Notes under the pieces: model-generated
What the model saw: only the letters and a program-made list of their open reading frames with translations
Databases searched by the model: none
What the model was told of the DNA's origin: nothing
Position numbers and translations under genes: made by a program
In this document: positions 13,052 to 22,785 of the stretch, in pieces
Layout of the letters: each line of letters opens with the position of its first letter
How positions within the stretch are numbered: the first letter of the stretch is position 1
DNA from: Centrapalus pauciflorus
Lineage: Eukaryota > Streptophyta > Magnoliopsida > Asterales > Asteraceae
Length of the DNA stretch: 64,000 nt
Direction: 5' to 3'
Assembly (NCBI GenBank): GCA_020465985.1
Contig: JAANYP010003842.1
Coordinates: forward strand, 1 to 64,000

Positions 13052-13514
13052 GCTTTTCTTTGTCCAGGGCAACCACAGGTTCCAACATAAGACAACATGG
13101 CATATGGACAGTGGATGCTCTAGGCACATGACAGGCAACTCTGAATGCTTGTCAAATTTCAAAGGCTTTGAAGGAGGGTTTGTTGCATTTGGTGGAAATG
13201 CCAAAGGAGGTAACGTAACAGGTAAGGGTACTATCAAAGCAGACAATATGATATTCAATGATGTTTTGTTTGTTGAACAGCTGAAATATAATTTATTAAG
13301 TGTGTCTCAAGTTTGTGACAAACAAAATATTGTTTTGTTCACAGACTCTGAATGCATTGTCCTCTCAAAAGATTTTAAAATACCTGAAAATCTTATTTTA
13401 CTTAGAACACCAAGAAAGGACAATGTCTATTGTTTGGACACAGAACTTTTATCCAAATCAAATACTTTAAGCTGTTTAATATCCAAAGCATCATCAAATG
13501 AGTGTTCTCTTTAG
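13052..13514 (+). pseudogene. Copia-1 aspartic protease
   Basis: The retroviral-type aspartic protease matures the polyprotein. The active-site triad is visible in WHMDSGCSRHMTGN (about 13098-13139), the usual DSG of Copia protease, followed by GGNAKGGNVTGKGTI and the NLLSVSQVCD segment that ends the domain. The frame is +1 relative to the upstream gag extension. The domain is open to TAG at 13512, just before the integrase zinc finger. A pyrimidine-rich tract ending CCAG/GG (13054-13069) sits between the gag stop and the first protease codons. Confidence 0.88.
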
Positions 13515-14881
13515 CACAGAAGGATGTGTCACATGAACTTCAATTCCATGAATGTTTTAGTCAAAAAGAACTTGGTAAGAGGTTTACCACAGAAGGAGTT
13601 CATATGCGAAGATCATTGTGTAGCCTGTCTGAAAGGCAAGCAACACAAAACTTCTCATAAGGCCAAGAAAGTAAATTCAATCTCTTCTGCTCTTCATCTT
13701 ATTCATATGGATCTCTTTGGTCCAACATCTGTTTTGAGTTTGAATAAAAGAGCCTACTGTTTAGTCATTGTTGATGATTTCACCAGGTTTACATGGGTTT
13801 ATTTTCTTAGGACTAAGGATGAAACTGCTGAGTTAGCCAAATCATTTATTCTAAAAATTGAAAACGAATCTAACTTAAAAGTTAAGGTGCTCAGGTCAGA
13901 CAATGGAACTGAATTTAATAATCATATCCTAAACAGTTTTTGTGAGTCCAAAGGAATTGCAAGACAACATAGTGCACCTAGAACACCATAACAATATGGT
14001 GTAGCTAAGAGGAAGAATAGAACACTAATAGAGGCTGCTAGAACCATGCTAGCTGATTCCAAATTGCCAATGACCTTCTGGGCAGAGGTAGTAAATACAA
14101 CCTGTTATGTTCTAAATAGGGTTCAAATTGTTCAGTCACAAGGGAAAACTCCCTATGAGTTATTCCATCACAGGATTCCCCTAGTAGCCTTTCTAAAACC
14201 ATTTGGCTGCTCATGCACTATTCTATATACAAAACTCACTTAGGTATGTTTGAAAGTAAGGCTGAAGAAGGAATCTTTGTAGGATACTCTACTCAAAGCA
14301 AAGCCTATAGGGTATATAACAGTGTATCTAAAACCATTGAAGAAAGTGCCAATGTTGAGTTTAATGAAAACACTGCAAATGTCAAAGGCACTGGTCCTGA
14401 TTGGTTGTTTGATTTAGATTCACTAACAACTTCTTTGAGCTTTGTTGAGTATTCTGCAGGAGCTGTTGGAAACAAGGTTAAAACTGCCAGTACAAATTCT
14501 CATGCTGTTAACACAAACATTCAAGCTGTTGGCACAAAGTTTCCAACTGTTGAAGATTCTGATAAAGGGGATGAGTATACTGTACTACCAATTCTCTCTT
14601 ATGACCCACCTGGGATCCTGATTGACCAACAAGACATACATACAGAGTTTGAAGTGCCAATCCCAAGTCCTGAAGTAACAACTCCAACCAATAGGGAAAC
14701 AATCCATCTCCAGATCAGACTGTTACTGAAGCAGAATCATCAAGTGGTGCAGAAGGTAATGATCCAAATTTGGGAAGCTCATTTCAGACAGAAAGTGAAC
14801 CTACACTCAGGGTTCACAAATATCATCCTCTTAACCAGGTCGTGGGAGATCCACGCACTCCTGTGCAAACAAGGACAATGA
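13515..14881 (+). pseudogene. Copia-1 integrase, catalytic Glu replaced
   Basis: Integrase inserts the cDNA. The N-terminal HHCC finger is visible (HRRMCHMNF, then CVACLKGKQHK). The core has Asp in HMDLFGP (about 13706) and Asp in RSDNGTEF (about 13897). The third catalytic residue, normally Glu in VAERKNRTL, is Lys (AAG at 14007-14009). Gln just before it is a TAA (13989-13991), and the next Asn is Tyr. A frameshift near 14215-14240 moves the C-terminal part (HLGMFESKAEEGIFVGYS onward) to another frame, which continues through a variable Ser/Thr-rich linker to 14881. The enzyme cannot work as it stands. Confidence 0.88.
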
Positions 14882-16200
14882 TTCACAAGGAATCAACTAT
14901 TGAATCAGCAGTCCCTGAATTTAGTCTAGCTGCCTTTGAACATGCATGTTTCATGTCACAATTAGAACCAATGAAGGCATCTGAAGCACTGAAAGATCCA
15001 TCTTGGATTGAGGCAATGCAAGAAGAACTTTTGCAATTCAAGATTCATAATGTGTGGACTCTAGTTGATTTGCCTAAAGGAAAGAGGGCAATTGGTACAA
15101 GATGGGTGTTCAGAAATAAGAAGGATGAGAGAGGTGTAGTGATAAAAAAAAACAAAGCAAGGATGGTAGCTCAAAGGATACACTCAAGAAGAAGGAATAG
15201 ACTATGATGATGTCTTTGCCCCGGTAGCAAGGATAGAAGCCATCAGACTGTTCGTAGCCTATGCCAGCTACAATACCAAATAGATGTGAAATCTGCATTT
15301 TTATATGATACAATTGAAGAAGAGGTTTATGTGTGTCAACCCCCTGGATTTGAAGACTATAAGTATCCAGACAGAGTCTACAAGTTAGACAAAGCCCTCT
15401 ATGGTCTGCACCAAGCAAAGTATGTGAATGATATCCTTGAAAAGTTTTGATACAAAGACACCAAGGTTGCCAGCACACCAATGGACACTCATAAGCAGCT
15501 TGATGCAGATAAAGAAGGAGTGGATGTGGATATTCATTTGTACAGATCCTTGATAGGTTCACTAATGTATCATACATCTTCTAGACCTGATATAATGTTT
15601 GTTGTTTGTGTCTGTGCCAGGTTTCAATGTGCTCCTAAGGATTCACATCTGTTTGTTGTTAAGAGAATCTTTAGATATCTCAAAGGTCAACCAAAATTGG
15701 TACTATGGTATCCTAAGGACTTTCCTCTTGATCTGACAGCTTACTTTGATAGTGACTATGGAGGTTGCAACATAGATAGGAAATCCACAACTGGTGGATG
15801 TCAATATCTAGGAGCAGGACTAGTTTCTTGGCAGTGCAAAAAGCAGACCACAGTCTCCACTTCATCCACTGAGGCTGAATATGTTGCAGCTACCAGCTGC
15901 TGTTCTCAAGTTATGTGGATACAAAACCAACTAAGAGACAATGGTATGAACATTCTATCTACTCCTATTTACATTGACAATTCAGGTGCAATCAGCATTG
16001 TACAAAATCCAGTGAAATTTCCCAAAACCAAGCACATAGACATTAGATTCCATTTCATAAGGGACTGTAATGAAAAGAAATTAATCCAAGTTACCAAGAT
16101 TCATACGGATGATCAGTTAGCTGATCTTTTTACAAAGCCATTTGATGTAGGAAGATTCACCTTTCTGGTATCAAATATTGGTATGGTAAATATGGATTAA
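14770..16200 (+). pseudogene. Copia-1 reverse transcriptase (core deleted) and RNase H
   Basis: The RT begins with WIEAMQEELLQF and KARMVAQ and is frameshifted near 15175. It continues in another frame through DVKSAFLY and KLDKALYGLHQA. At about 15417 the palm and YxDD box are missing: HQA joins directly to KYVNDILEKF, which in Copia-2 lie about 94 residues apart. RNase H (15481-16200) is nearly intact, with AYFDSDYGG, STEAEYVAATSC, YIDNSGAI and the end signature KHIDIRFHFIRD, and stops at TAA 16198. The deletion abolishes polymerase function; any later movement must have used enzymes in trans. Confidence 0.9.
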
Positions 16201-16580
16201 TTTGTTTTTCATTATTCTCCTTTATTCCATGAGAAAAACACTTCCTAAAAATGTGCTTAGTTAAGGGGGAGACACTGTTTCATTAGATGCTGTTCAATAA
16301 CCAACTAACAGCTTGAGACTATTCTCAAGCTGCTAGTTCATTTTCTCGAACTGTTAGTTGTTTCACTTGGTCTGTCAAGTGTGCAGGACATTTCTGTCAT
16401 TATTGAAGAGATTGTGCGCGGGACTAAATATTTTTGAAAAGCCAAACACTTAAAAGTCTCAGTTTCATTTAATTGCAACTATCAGTTGCAAAATATCTTC
16501 CACAAGCCTTCCACTTTTTCTCTCTGTGCGATTCTCAAATAATCGTTCAAAACCCTAACTCCTCGCCTTTGTGATCACCA
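16201..16580 (+). other. Copia-1 pol-accessory spacer with internal polypurine tract
   Basis: Non-coding. A purine tract TTAAGGGGGAGAC (about 16260-16273) closely matches the terminal one at 19415-19428. After it come CAAGCTGCTAGT-type units like those in the LTR (16290-16370). The last 70 bases look like a plant 5' leader (AAAACCCTAACTCCTCG) directly before the accessory ATG at 16581. This may be an old element end, or a promoter/leader for the accessory ORF. Confidence 0.6.
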
Positions 16581-19317
16581 ATGGAGTTTGTTAAAGAACA
16601 CAACTGCCTACCCTACTCTATCAAACACGCTGAACTACAACCTTTCCATGAAATGATGGATTTTCTACGTGGTTCTCATATCCATTATGCTCTAACTGTC
16701 AATCCCACTATATACGTCTCTCACATAGAGCAGTTTTGGAAATCAACCACTGTAAATACCCATGAGGGAATCACTTCTTTTGCATCCACCATTGATGGTA
16801 ATCCTATTACCATCACCGAGGAGATCATAAGACAAAATCTGCATCTGCAAGATGCCTCAGGTATTTCTGATCTCTCCCTCACTGCCTTAATAGGGTATAG
16901 GGGCCCAATAGATTCTTTTACTTTCTATAAAGCACATTTTGGTCCTAAATAGAAGTATCTTGTACATATTATTCAACAGTGCTTAAGCGCTAAAAGGACT
17001 GGTTGGTCTGAATTTTCTTCAAATATTGCCACTGCTCTAGTGTGCTTATCCACAGGCCAACAGTTCAACTATTCAAACATGATTTTTCAAGGAATGATAA
17101 GGCACCATGCCTAGAATGAGAAATTTTTGATGTATCCACGGTTTTTGGCAGAAATAACTGCAAAATCTTGCAATTCATTTAAAGTACATAAAAGGATACA
17201 TGTTTCTCATAGGCACTCTTTGCCTACAATAAAAAGACTTTTAAACCAAGTGCCAATTTTCACAGTGTAGATGTCCCTTTGCCTCATGCAATGCAGGATG
17301 TCTATCCAAGAAACAGAGGAGAGGATCCTGAGCAGGCTCACCCAAGTATTACTGCTTCACCCCCAGGATCCCAACTCACTTCTCATGATACAAATATTTC
17401 CACTGCTCCTTCTACTATACATACCTCCCCAGGCCCATCACTAAATATATATAAACGACAAAGGGCTGTAGGAGCTCCTTCCTCCCTAGTCCAATCCCCA
17501 CAGCCAAATAGCTCTGTGCAAGAGGACACTCTTGCACAACATATCGATAGGGAACCCCTTGAGGACACTCCCACCCATAATTTCGAGATGATCATCCCAT
17601 CTGAGGATGTTCATATGGGTTTTGTGGCTGGTGCTATTGATGTCTCTGCACAAGGGGCACATGACAGTACCAACATCACTAAGACCACACTCATGGCAAC
17701 AGAGGGTGTGCAAGCACCTTCTGGAAGTCCCCAGTACCAAGAACAAAGGGCCCCAGATGTTTCTACTTCTGGATATAATGCCAGTAATGGATCTCAAATC
17801 CCACTTTCATTTGAAGATCTTGAGGCTAGTCTGCAACTTATGGCATTGACGGATCAACAACTGAAACCTGTTGTAGCCATTTTGGAACATTACAATCCAT
17901 AATTGCTGCACAAGGTTCACAAATCACTGCTCTACAACAACTCACAACAGTCCAACAACAAAAACTTGCCCAATTTCAGCTTGGGTTGAAGTTATATGGC
18001 AACAAGATTGTGCAGCTTGAGAAGATGGTTCAAACCCTACTAGCAAAGGTTTTTGGTCCTCCTGATCAAACCAATGCATCCAAAAAGGAGGTGAATCAGG
18101 AGATCCCACTTCCAGTCCAAACAGCTTCAACTTCACCAAGAACAGCTTCAGTTTCTAGGCGAACAGTCCCAACAGTTTCTCAAACTGTTAGTCTAGATGC
18201 TCAAGCTGTTCCCATCAAGCCAAGTGGAGTGTTCATCAGAGAAGGTACTCAAGCATCTGCCCCAGCAGTCCAAGCCACAGTAACAGCTTCAGCAGAATCC
18301 ATAGACAAGGGAAAGGGAATTCTGATTGAGCCTCCAAAGATCAAATTTATTTCTAAAGAAGCCCAAGTTGCTCATGATGTTGAATTGGCCAGAAGATTGG
18401 TAGAGGAACAGGATCAAATCTTAGACCAGCAAGCCCATGAACAAATGGGAGATGATGAAACTCTAGGAGATTATCTGAGAGGGTTTGTGGTAAAAGAAAG
18501 CCAGAAGAAGAAGAAAAGGCCAACAGGGCCTTCAAAGGAAGAACACAGAAGATTTTTTTTTTATCCATTTCTTTGCAACAGCTGGTGTGTCTAAGGTTAT
18601 TGCTCAATCATGGTCAATAGAGAAGCTTCACGCTTTATATGACAGGGAAAAACAAAAGGAAAAAGCCTCCAAAGTCTTCAAACAAATCCAAGATCCCCAA
18701 TACCTCCCTCAAACTGTTGCTGATGCTCCTCATCCTGAAACTATCCAACAAGCAAAGTTTGATCAAGTAAAGAGAGTTTTGTTTGACCAACAGTTGCAAA
18801 AGGCTATGGAGATAGAAAAATCTCTTGATCAGCATGACTTCTCCAAACCTCTAGTTACTTACTGGTATGCCAAATCAATGGATGGCATTGATCTAGTATA
18901 TCATTTTGTAATCAAAAGAGAAGCTGGTCCAGACGAAGAGTATAATATTGGTCCAAAAGTTGACTAGAGATGAGCTAACCCAAATGCACAATATTGGGAT
19001 GGCTAGCCACTCTAGGTCACCAATAGTATGGGTTCAAAACAATCTAAAGGACCTTAAAAGCATTTTTTTATTATCCAGAATCCACCAGAGTGGATATAGA
19101 AGCTGCCAAGGAAATGAAGATTGTACAGGTTGATTTATATGCAAAATCTATGACATATAGACTCAAGCTTGCAGACAGATCCAGCAGATTCTATAGTTTT
19201 GAATTCCTTGATTTGCCAGAAGCATAGCTACTCCAAATGCGCTCAATAAAGATTGAATGTGATAAAGAGGAGTTAAGAAGAGAGTTCATGAAAGCTATAA
19301 GGCATAAACTTTCATAG
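16581..19317 (+). pseudogene. Copia-1 accessory ORF downstream of pol, decayed
   Basis: A sense-strand coding unit of roughly 900 codons between RNase H and the 3' LTR, spread over several frames. The N-terminal part (from MEFVKEHNCLPYS) has a globular look with FLRGSHIHYALT, THIEQFW-like and GNPITITEEIIRQNLHL segments. It runs through TAG at 16950 (Trp expected) into YLVHIIQQCLSAKRTGW and EKFLMYPRFL. The middle (17279-17902) is Pro/Ser/Thr-rich and low-complexity. The C-terminal part (17986-19317) has KGKGILIEPPK, then VAHDVELARRLVEEQ, and a charged helical end. I recognise this architecture from ORFs annotated inside Asteraceae Copia elements, but no biochemical function is known to me. I see no signal peptide or membrane segment, so nothing supports an envelope role. 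Confidence 0.72.
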
Positions 19318-19414
19318 TTGTAAGTTTTTGGATGCCTTAGTTTGTATACAACAGTTTTACTTTGTTTTATTTCCTTATTTGTATAGAAACTTAAAGTCTT
19401 TTGTAAAGAATTTA

Positions 19415-19428
19415 AGTTAGGGGGAGAT
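19415..19428 (+). promoter_or_regulatory. Copia-1 terminal polypurine tract
   Basis: AGTTAGGGGGAGAT abuts the 3' LTR and is the plus-strand primer site. Confidence 0.85.
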
Positions 19429-20050
19429 TGTTGGGAAATAATCTAAGTATGTCAAGCTATTAGTTAGATTTCTCAAGCTGTTAGTAGTATTTTAGTGTAA
19501 TTACAAAGTTCGAGCTGCCAGTTCAACAAACTCGAGCTGCTAGTTCAAAAGTTCAAGCTGCTCAACAGATTGATAACAGAAAGTGCTGAAATTCATGAAG
19601 TGATATATATTTCAAGATTCGAAGATCTTCTAAGCATATCTACTACCAGAGAAATCAGGGTCCATCAAAGAAACAAATCAGAAGGCTATAAATATATATA
19701 GACTAGGTTTTTCTATTGTAATCGTGGTGCTTAAGTTTTTCATTATTGTAATTGCATTCTGATAAGATTCTCAAGCCTCTAAGGTTGTAAAACCCTAAGA
19801 ACAATATGTGTTCTTCGTCTAATCAAAACAGATTAGAGGTGATTGTAATCAGAGATTTTGGCAATATAAGGTTTCCATATTGGTATTGTTTACTTGAATA
19901 TCTGTTCTTTATTATTCTGAAAGTTTTTCTTAAAACAGTTAAGTGTTATTCCGCAAAATTCTTAATTGGACTTTGATTCAAAACAAGGTTATTGGTTTAA
20001 ACTTTGATATATTAAAACCAGTTAATCTTAGGTGATTTTTGATCTTGACA
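19429..20050 (+). repeat. Copia-1 3' LTR (622 bp)
   Basis: Same start (TGTTGGG) and end (CTTGACA) as the 5' LTR, with about two dozen substitutions by eye and a 22-bp deletion in the CAAGCTG repeat cluster. Confidence 0.95.
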
Positions 20051-20390
20051 CACTTTATTTTTTTTTTTGTGTGTGGCTGATTGCAACCATTTGGTCACAC
20101 AACGAGTGTGTTGTTGTGGGCTTTGGTCACATACAATTATGCCAAATGTGGTCATAGGTGTTAAAAAGTGTGGCCATATGCTCTTTCAAGTGAGGTAAAC
20201 TTGTATTTTGTGTGAATATTGTCCATGCAATGGCCACTTTATTTTTATTTGTGTGTGAATGATTGCAACCATTTGGTCACACAACGTCACAACGAGTGTC
20301 TTGTTGTGGGCTTTGGTCACATAAAATTATGTTAAATGTGGCCGTAGGTGTTAAAAAGTGTGACCATAATTGTTCACCTAATGACCACTT
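20051..20390 (+). repeat. Satellite array, right remnant (about 2 monomers)
   Basis: The interrupted monomer resumes as CACTTTATTTT, beginning with the second copy of the Copia-1 target duplication (20051-20055). It continues with the CTGATTGCAACCATTTGG anchor and a last unit that fades out after GTGTGACCATAATTG. A few GTCACA/TGTGACC-like pieces reach 20460. Confidence 0.9.
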
Positions 20391-20753
20391 AAATTTTATG
20401 CACTATTTAGTCTCACAAATATTTAATCAAATAGTGGCCACAACGTGTGACCATATGATATATTTATTTATATAACACCACAAAAAAATGGAATATGTGC
20501 ATGTACAGTAATTGCATCAAATATTAAAGAGGACTGTAATGTAATGAATTTTGAGTCTTCAATCTGGTCTTCGCTTGCCTTTGCAAATCATGACTAGTCA
20601 CACGAATCGATTTTTGGTTGTATCGCTTTCGTTTTACTTCTGGTGCAGCACCAGCTGCTGCCTTTTATCCAGAATCTGGTGGTGTTACTTGTAATAAATA
20701 AACAAGACGTATATCTATGAAACACTAATTAAAATGAAGAACTATATATATGT

Positions 20754-20788
20754 TTTTGTGTGTGTGTGTGTATATATACACACACATA
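20754..20788. repeat. TG/TA/CA microsatellite with hairpin symmetry
   Basis: A TG run passes through TATATA into a CA run, so the tract is close to self-complementary. It sits in an intron of the TNP1-like gene, next to the exon ending near 20810. Confidence 0.85.
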
Positions 20789-21187
20789 TGTAGCTAGCTA
20801 GGCAGATAAAATACCTCGTGACCCTCATCAATAATCACTTTGTCCTTGGGCCATGCATAAAAACCACCTACTGCGTCTTTAGCTGTTATGAAACCTTTGT
20901 TTCCTTCGTCCGGAATACAAGCTGTATCCTCTATCGATAGATCAACGGACACTTTGTAGCAATCATCAGGGTGTGGTATGTTATGAAGCATCAGTTTTTC
21001 ATCTGTCAGGTAGACAGTACCCTTAGCAATGATGGTTGCCCTCTTTATGTTCCACAGTCTACAGCTGAATATCTAAAGAAAATGATAATGATTATAATGT
21101 ATTTATTTTAAATTTGTATGTATGCATGCATCAGAATATGATTAAACTGAAGATCAATGTACGTATGAATATTTTGGAAGAATACAT

Positions 21188-21630
21188 TGTTGGGAAAATA
21201 TCATGTAGTATAAATGTCAAGCTGCTAGTTGAGGTTTCCATGCTGTTAGCATACTTCTGGAGTGGTTACAGTTCTGTAGCTGTTAGTTCAAGAAACTCAA
21301 GCTGCTAGTTCACGAAACGCAAGCTGCTAGAGTCAAATGATGAAGTTGCTTATTGATAATATCAAATAGAATAGAAAGATCAGAAGATTTGAAGATATCT
21401 CCCGAAGATAAATTGTAGTTTTACAAGGAATCAAATAGAATATAAAAAAATAGAGTAGACAGAAGTTCTCAATGTACACACATAATGTTTTGCTATTCTG
21501 TTTTAAGTTTTCCTAAGCCTCTAAGGTTGTAAAAGCCTAAGAACAGTCTGTGTTCTTCTTCTAATCAAAAGGAATAGAGGTTCTTGTGAAAGCTGTAATC
21601 ATTCTGAGTTTCAATATAAAGTTCTGAGTT
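21188..21630 (+). mobile_element. Truncated Copia LTR related to Copia-1
   Basis: Starts TGTTGGGAAAATATC and carries the CAAGCTGCTAGTTC repeat cluster. It keeps the Copia-1 LTR segment CCTCTAAGGTTGTAAAAGCC then TGTGTTCTTCTTCTAATC. The last 150 or so bases, including the TTGACA end, are missing and no pol is attached. It lies in an intron between two TNP1-like exons (acceptor near 21075, donor near 21650). Confidence 0.75.
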
Positions 21631-22729
21631 TGAAAGTTATATACCTGCGGTTGTTTTGGCACTGTTGGAGAGTGCTTCCTCTTTTGTATCGGTTTAATAT
21701 TCTTTATGACTTGTGAATCAGGCGGCGTGCTGTTTGGCTTGCCAACAGATTTACCAATCGATTCCTATATATAAAACTCGGTAAATTAGTAAGTCATGTA
21801 TATATGTAAAACTATTAATCTGATCAATTTAATTCAAATATTTGAATACTTGCATTTGTTTGTACAACTGCCTTTTCCTTCGCAAAATGGCCCTCATCCT
21901 GATGAGTATTGACAGCGTTAGGATTAACGACCAATGGTGGAGACATCACTGGAGACACCTGCAATAAAAATTAAGAAATGCATTTGTTAGTAAAATAAAT
22001 GTATATAAATATTAATTAACATAATTATTACAATAAATGGTTTCCTCAGATTGGTGCATGAGTTGACAATGATTCTGGCTTCTCCCCTTGTGCATAATAC
22101 CGAGCCATAAGTTGGTGAACCATTGCATGTGTATCTTCCACTCTTATTGTCAACAACTTTATCTGAAGTTCTTTGTCTTCATGTTCGCGTCTCAGATCAG
22201 CTTCACTTTCGCGTCTCTCTCATCTTCACATTCGCGTCTCTTAGCAGCAAGTGCTGATTCAAGTAGTTTGACTCACTCATCATCCGATTCTTTTCTCCGA
22301 GGAAAATTAAAATATTTTCTGATTGTCACTCCGCTGCCCACTCCTCTTGCATATCCTGAGTTTTCGGGACCAAATACCTCTGTCAAGGCATCAGTCCCCT
22401 CATCAAACATTAAGGTTCCAGCTTTGATATTGTCCTCGGTGGCTCTCTGCATTAGAGATTCCAGTAGGCAGTAAATAATTTGTTTCATGAAAATAAACAT
22501 AAATATGTAAAAAAATTTTTGGATTAGCATATATCTTTCAAGCATATATATATGTCAAAATGTTTACTACTTCATCGGCCTTTGCTTTAGTCCTTTCATC
22601 TCGAAATACCCCTTCTTTGTTTTGCTTTTCTTTCAACCACAATATACCACGTGGGGTTCTTCATCTGCTTCAATTACTTTTCGTTCGATCTTATAATCAT
22701 CAAATACACATGTAAAGTTAAACCAATTA

Positions 22730-22730
<1 letters not shown>

Positions 22731-22784
<54 letters not shown>
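22731..22784. repeat. (TG)n(TA)n compound microsatellite
   Basis: About 24 bases of TG followed by about 30 of TA, inside an intron of the TNP1-like gene. Confidence 0.95.

Positions 22785-22785
<1 letters not shown>

Larger units (their letters stand above)
9640..20050 (+). mobile_element. Copia-1: Ty1/Copia LTR retrotransposon with accessory ORF
   Basis: A complete but inactive element of 10,411 bp bounded by TG...CA LTRs and the 5-bp duplication CACTT. In order: 5' LTR, tRNA-iMet PBS, gag, coiled-coil/second zinc-knuckle region, protease, integrase, reverse transcriptase, RNase H, spacer with an internal polypurine tract, a long accessory ORF, terminal polypurine tract, 3' LTR. PR-INT-RT-RH order defines Copia; length and the large gag plus post-pol ORF suggest a SIRE-like lineage. 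The LTRs differ by about 4% by eye plus one 22-bp indel. Several stops, frameshifts and a deletion in RT make it non-autonomous. It is inserted in the satellite array. Confidence 0.95.

Noticed and set aside
16581..19317. An envelope gene in Copia-1
   Set aside because: No signal peptide, transmembrane helix or cleavage-site pattern is visible in the accessory ORF.
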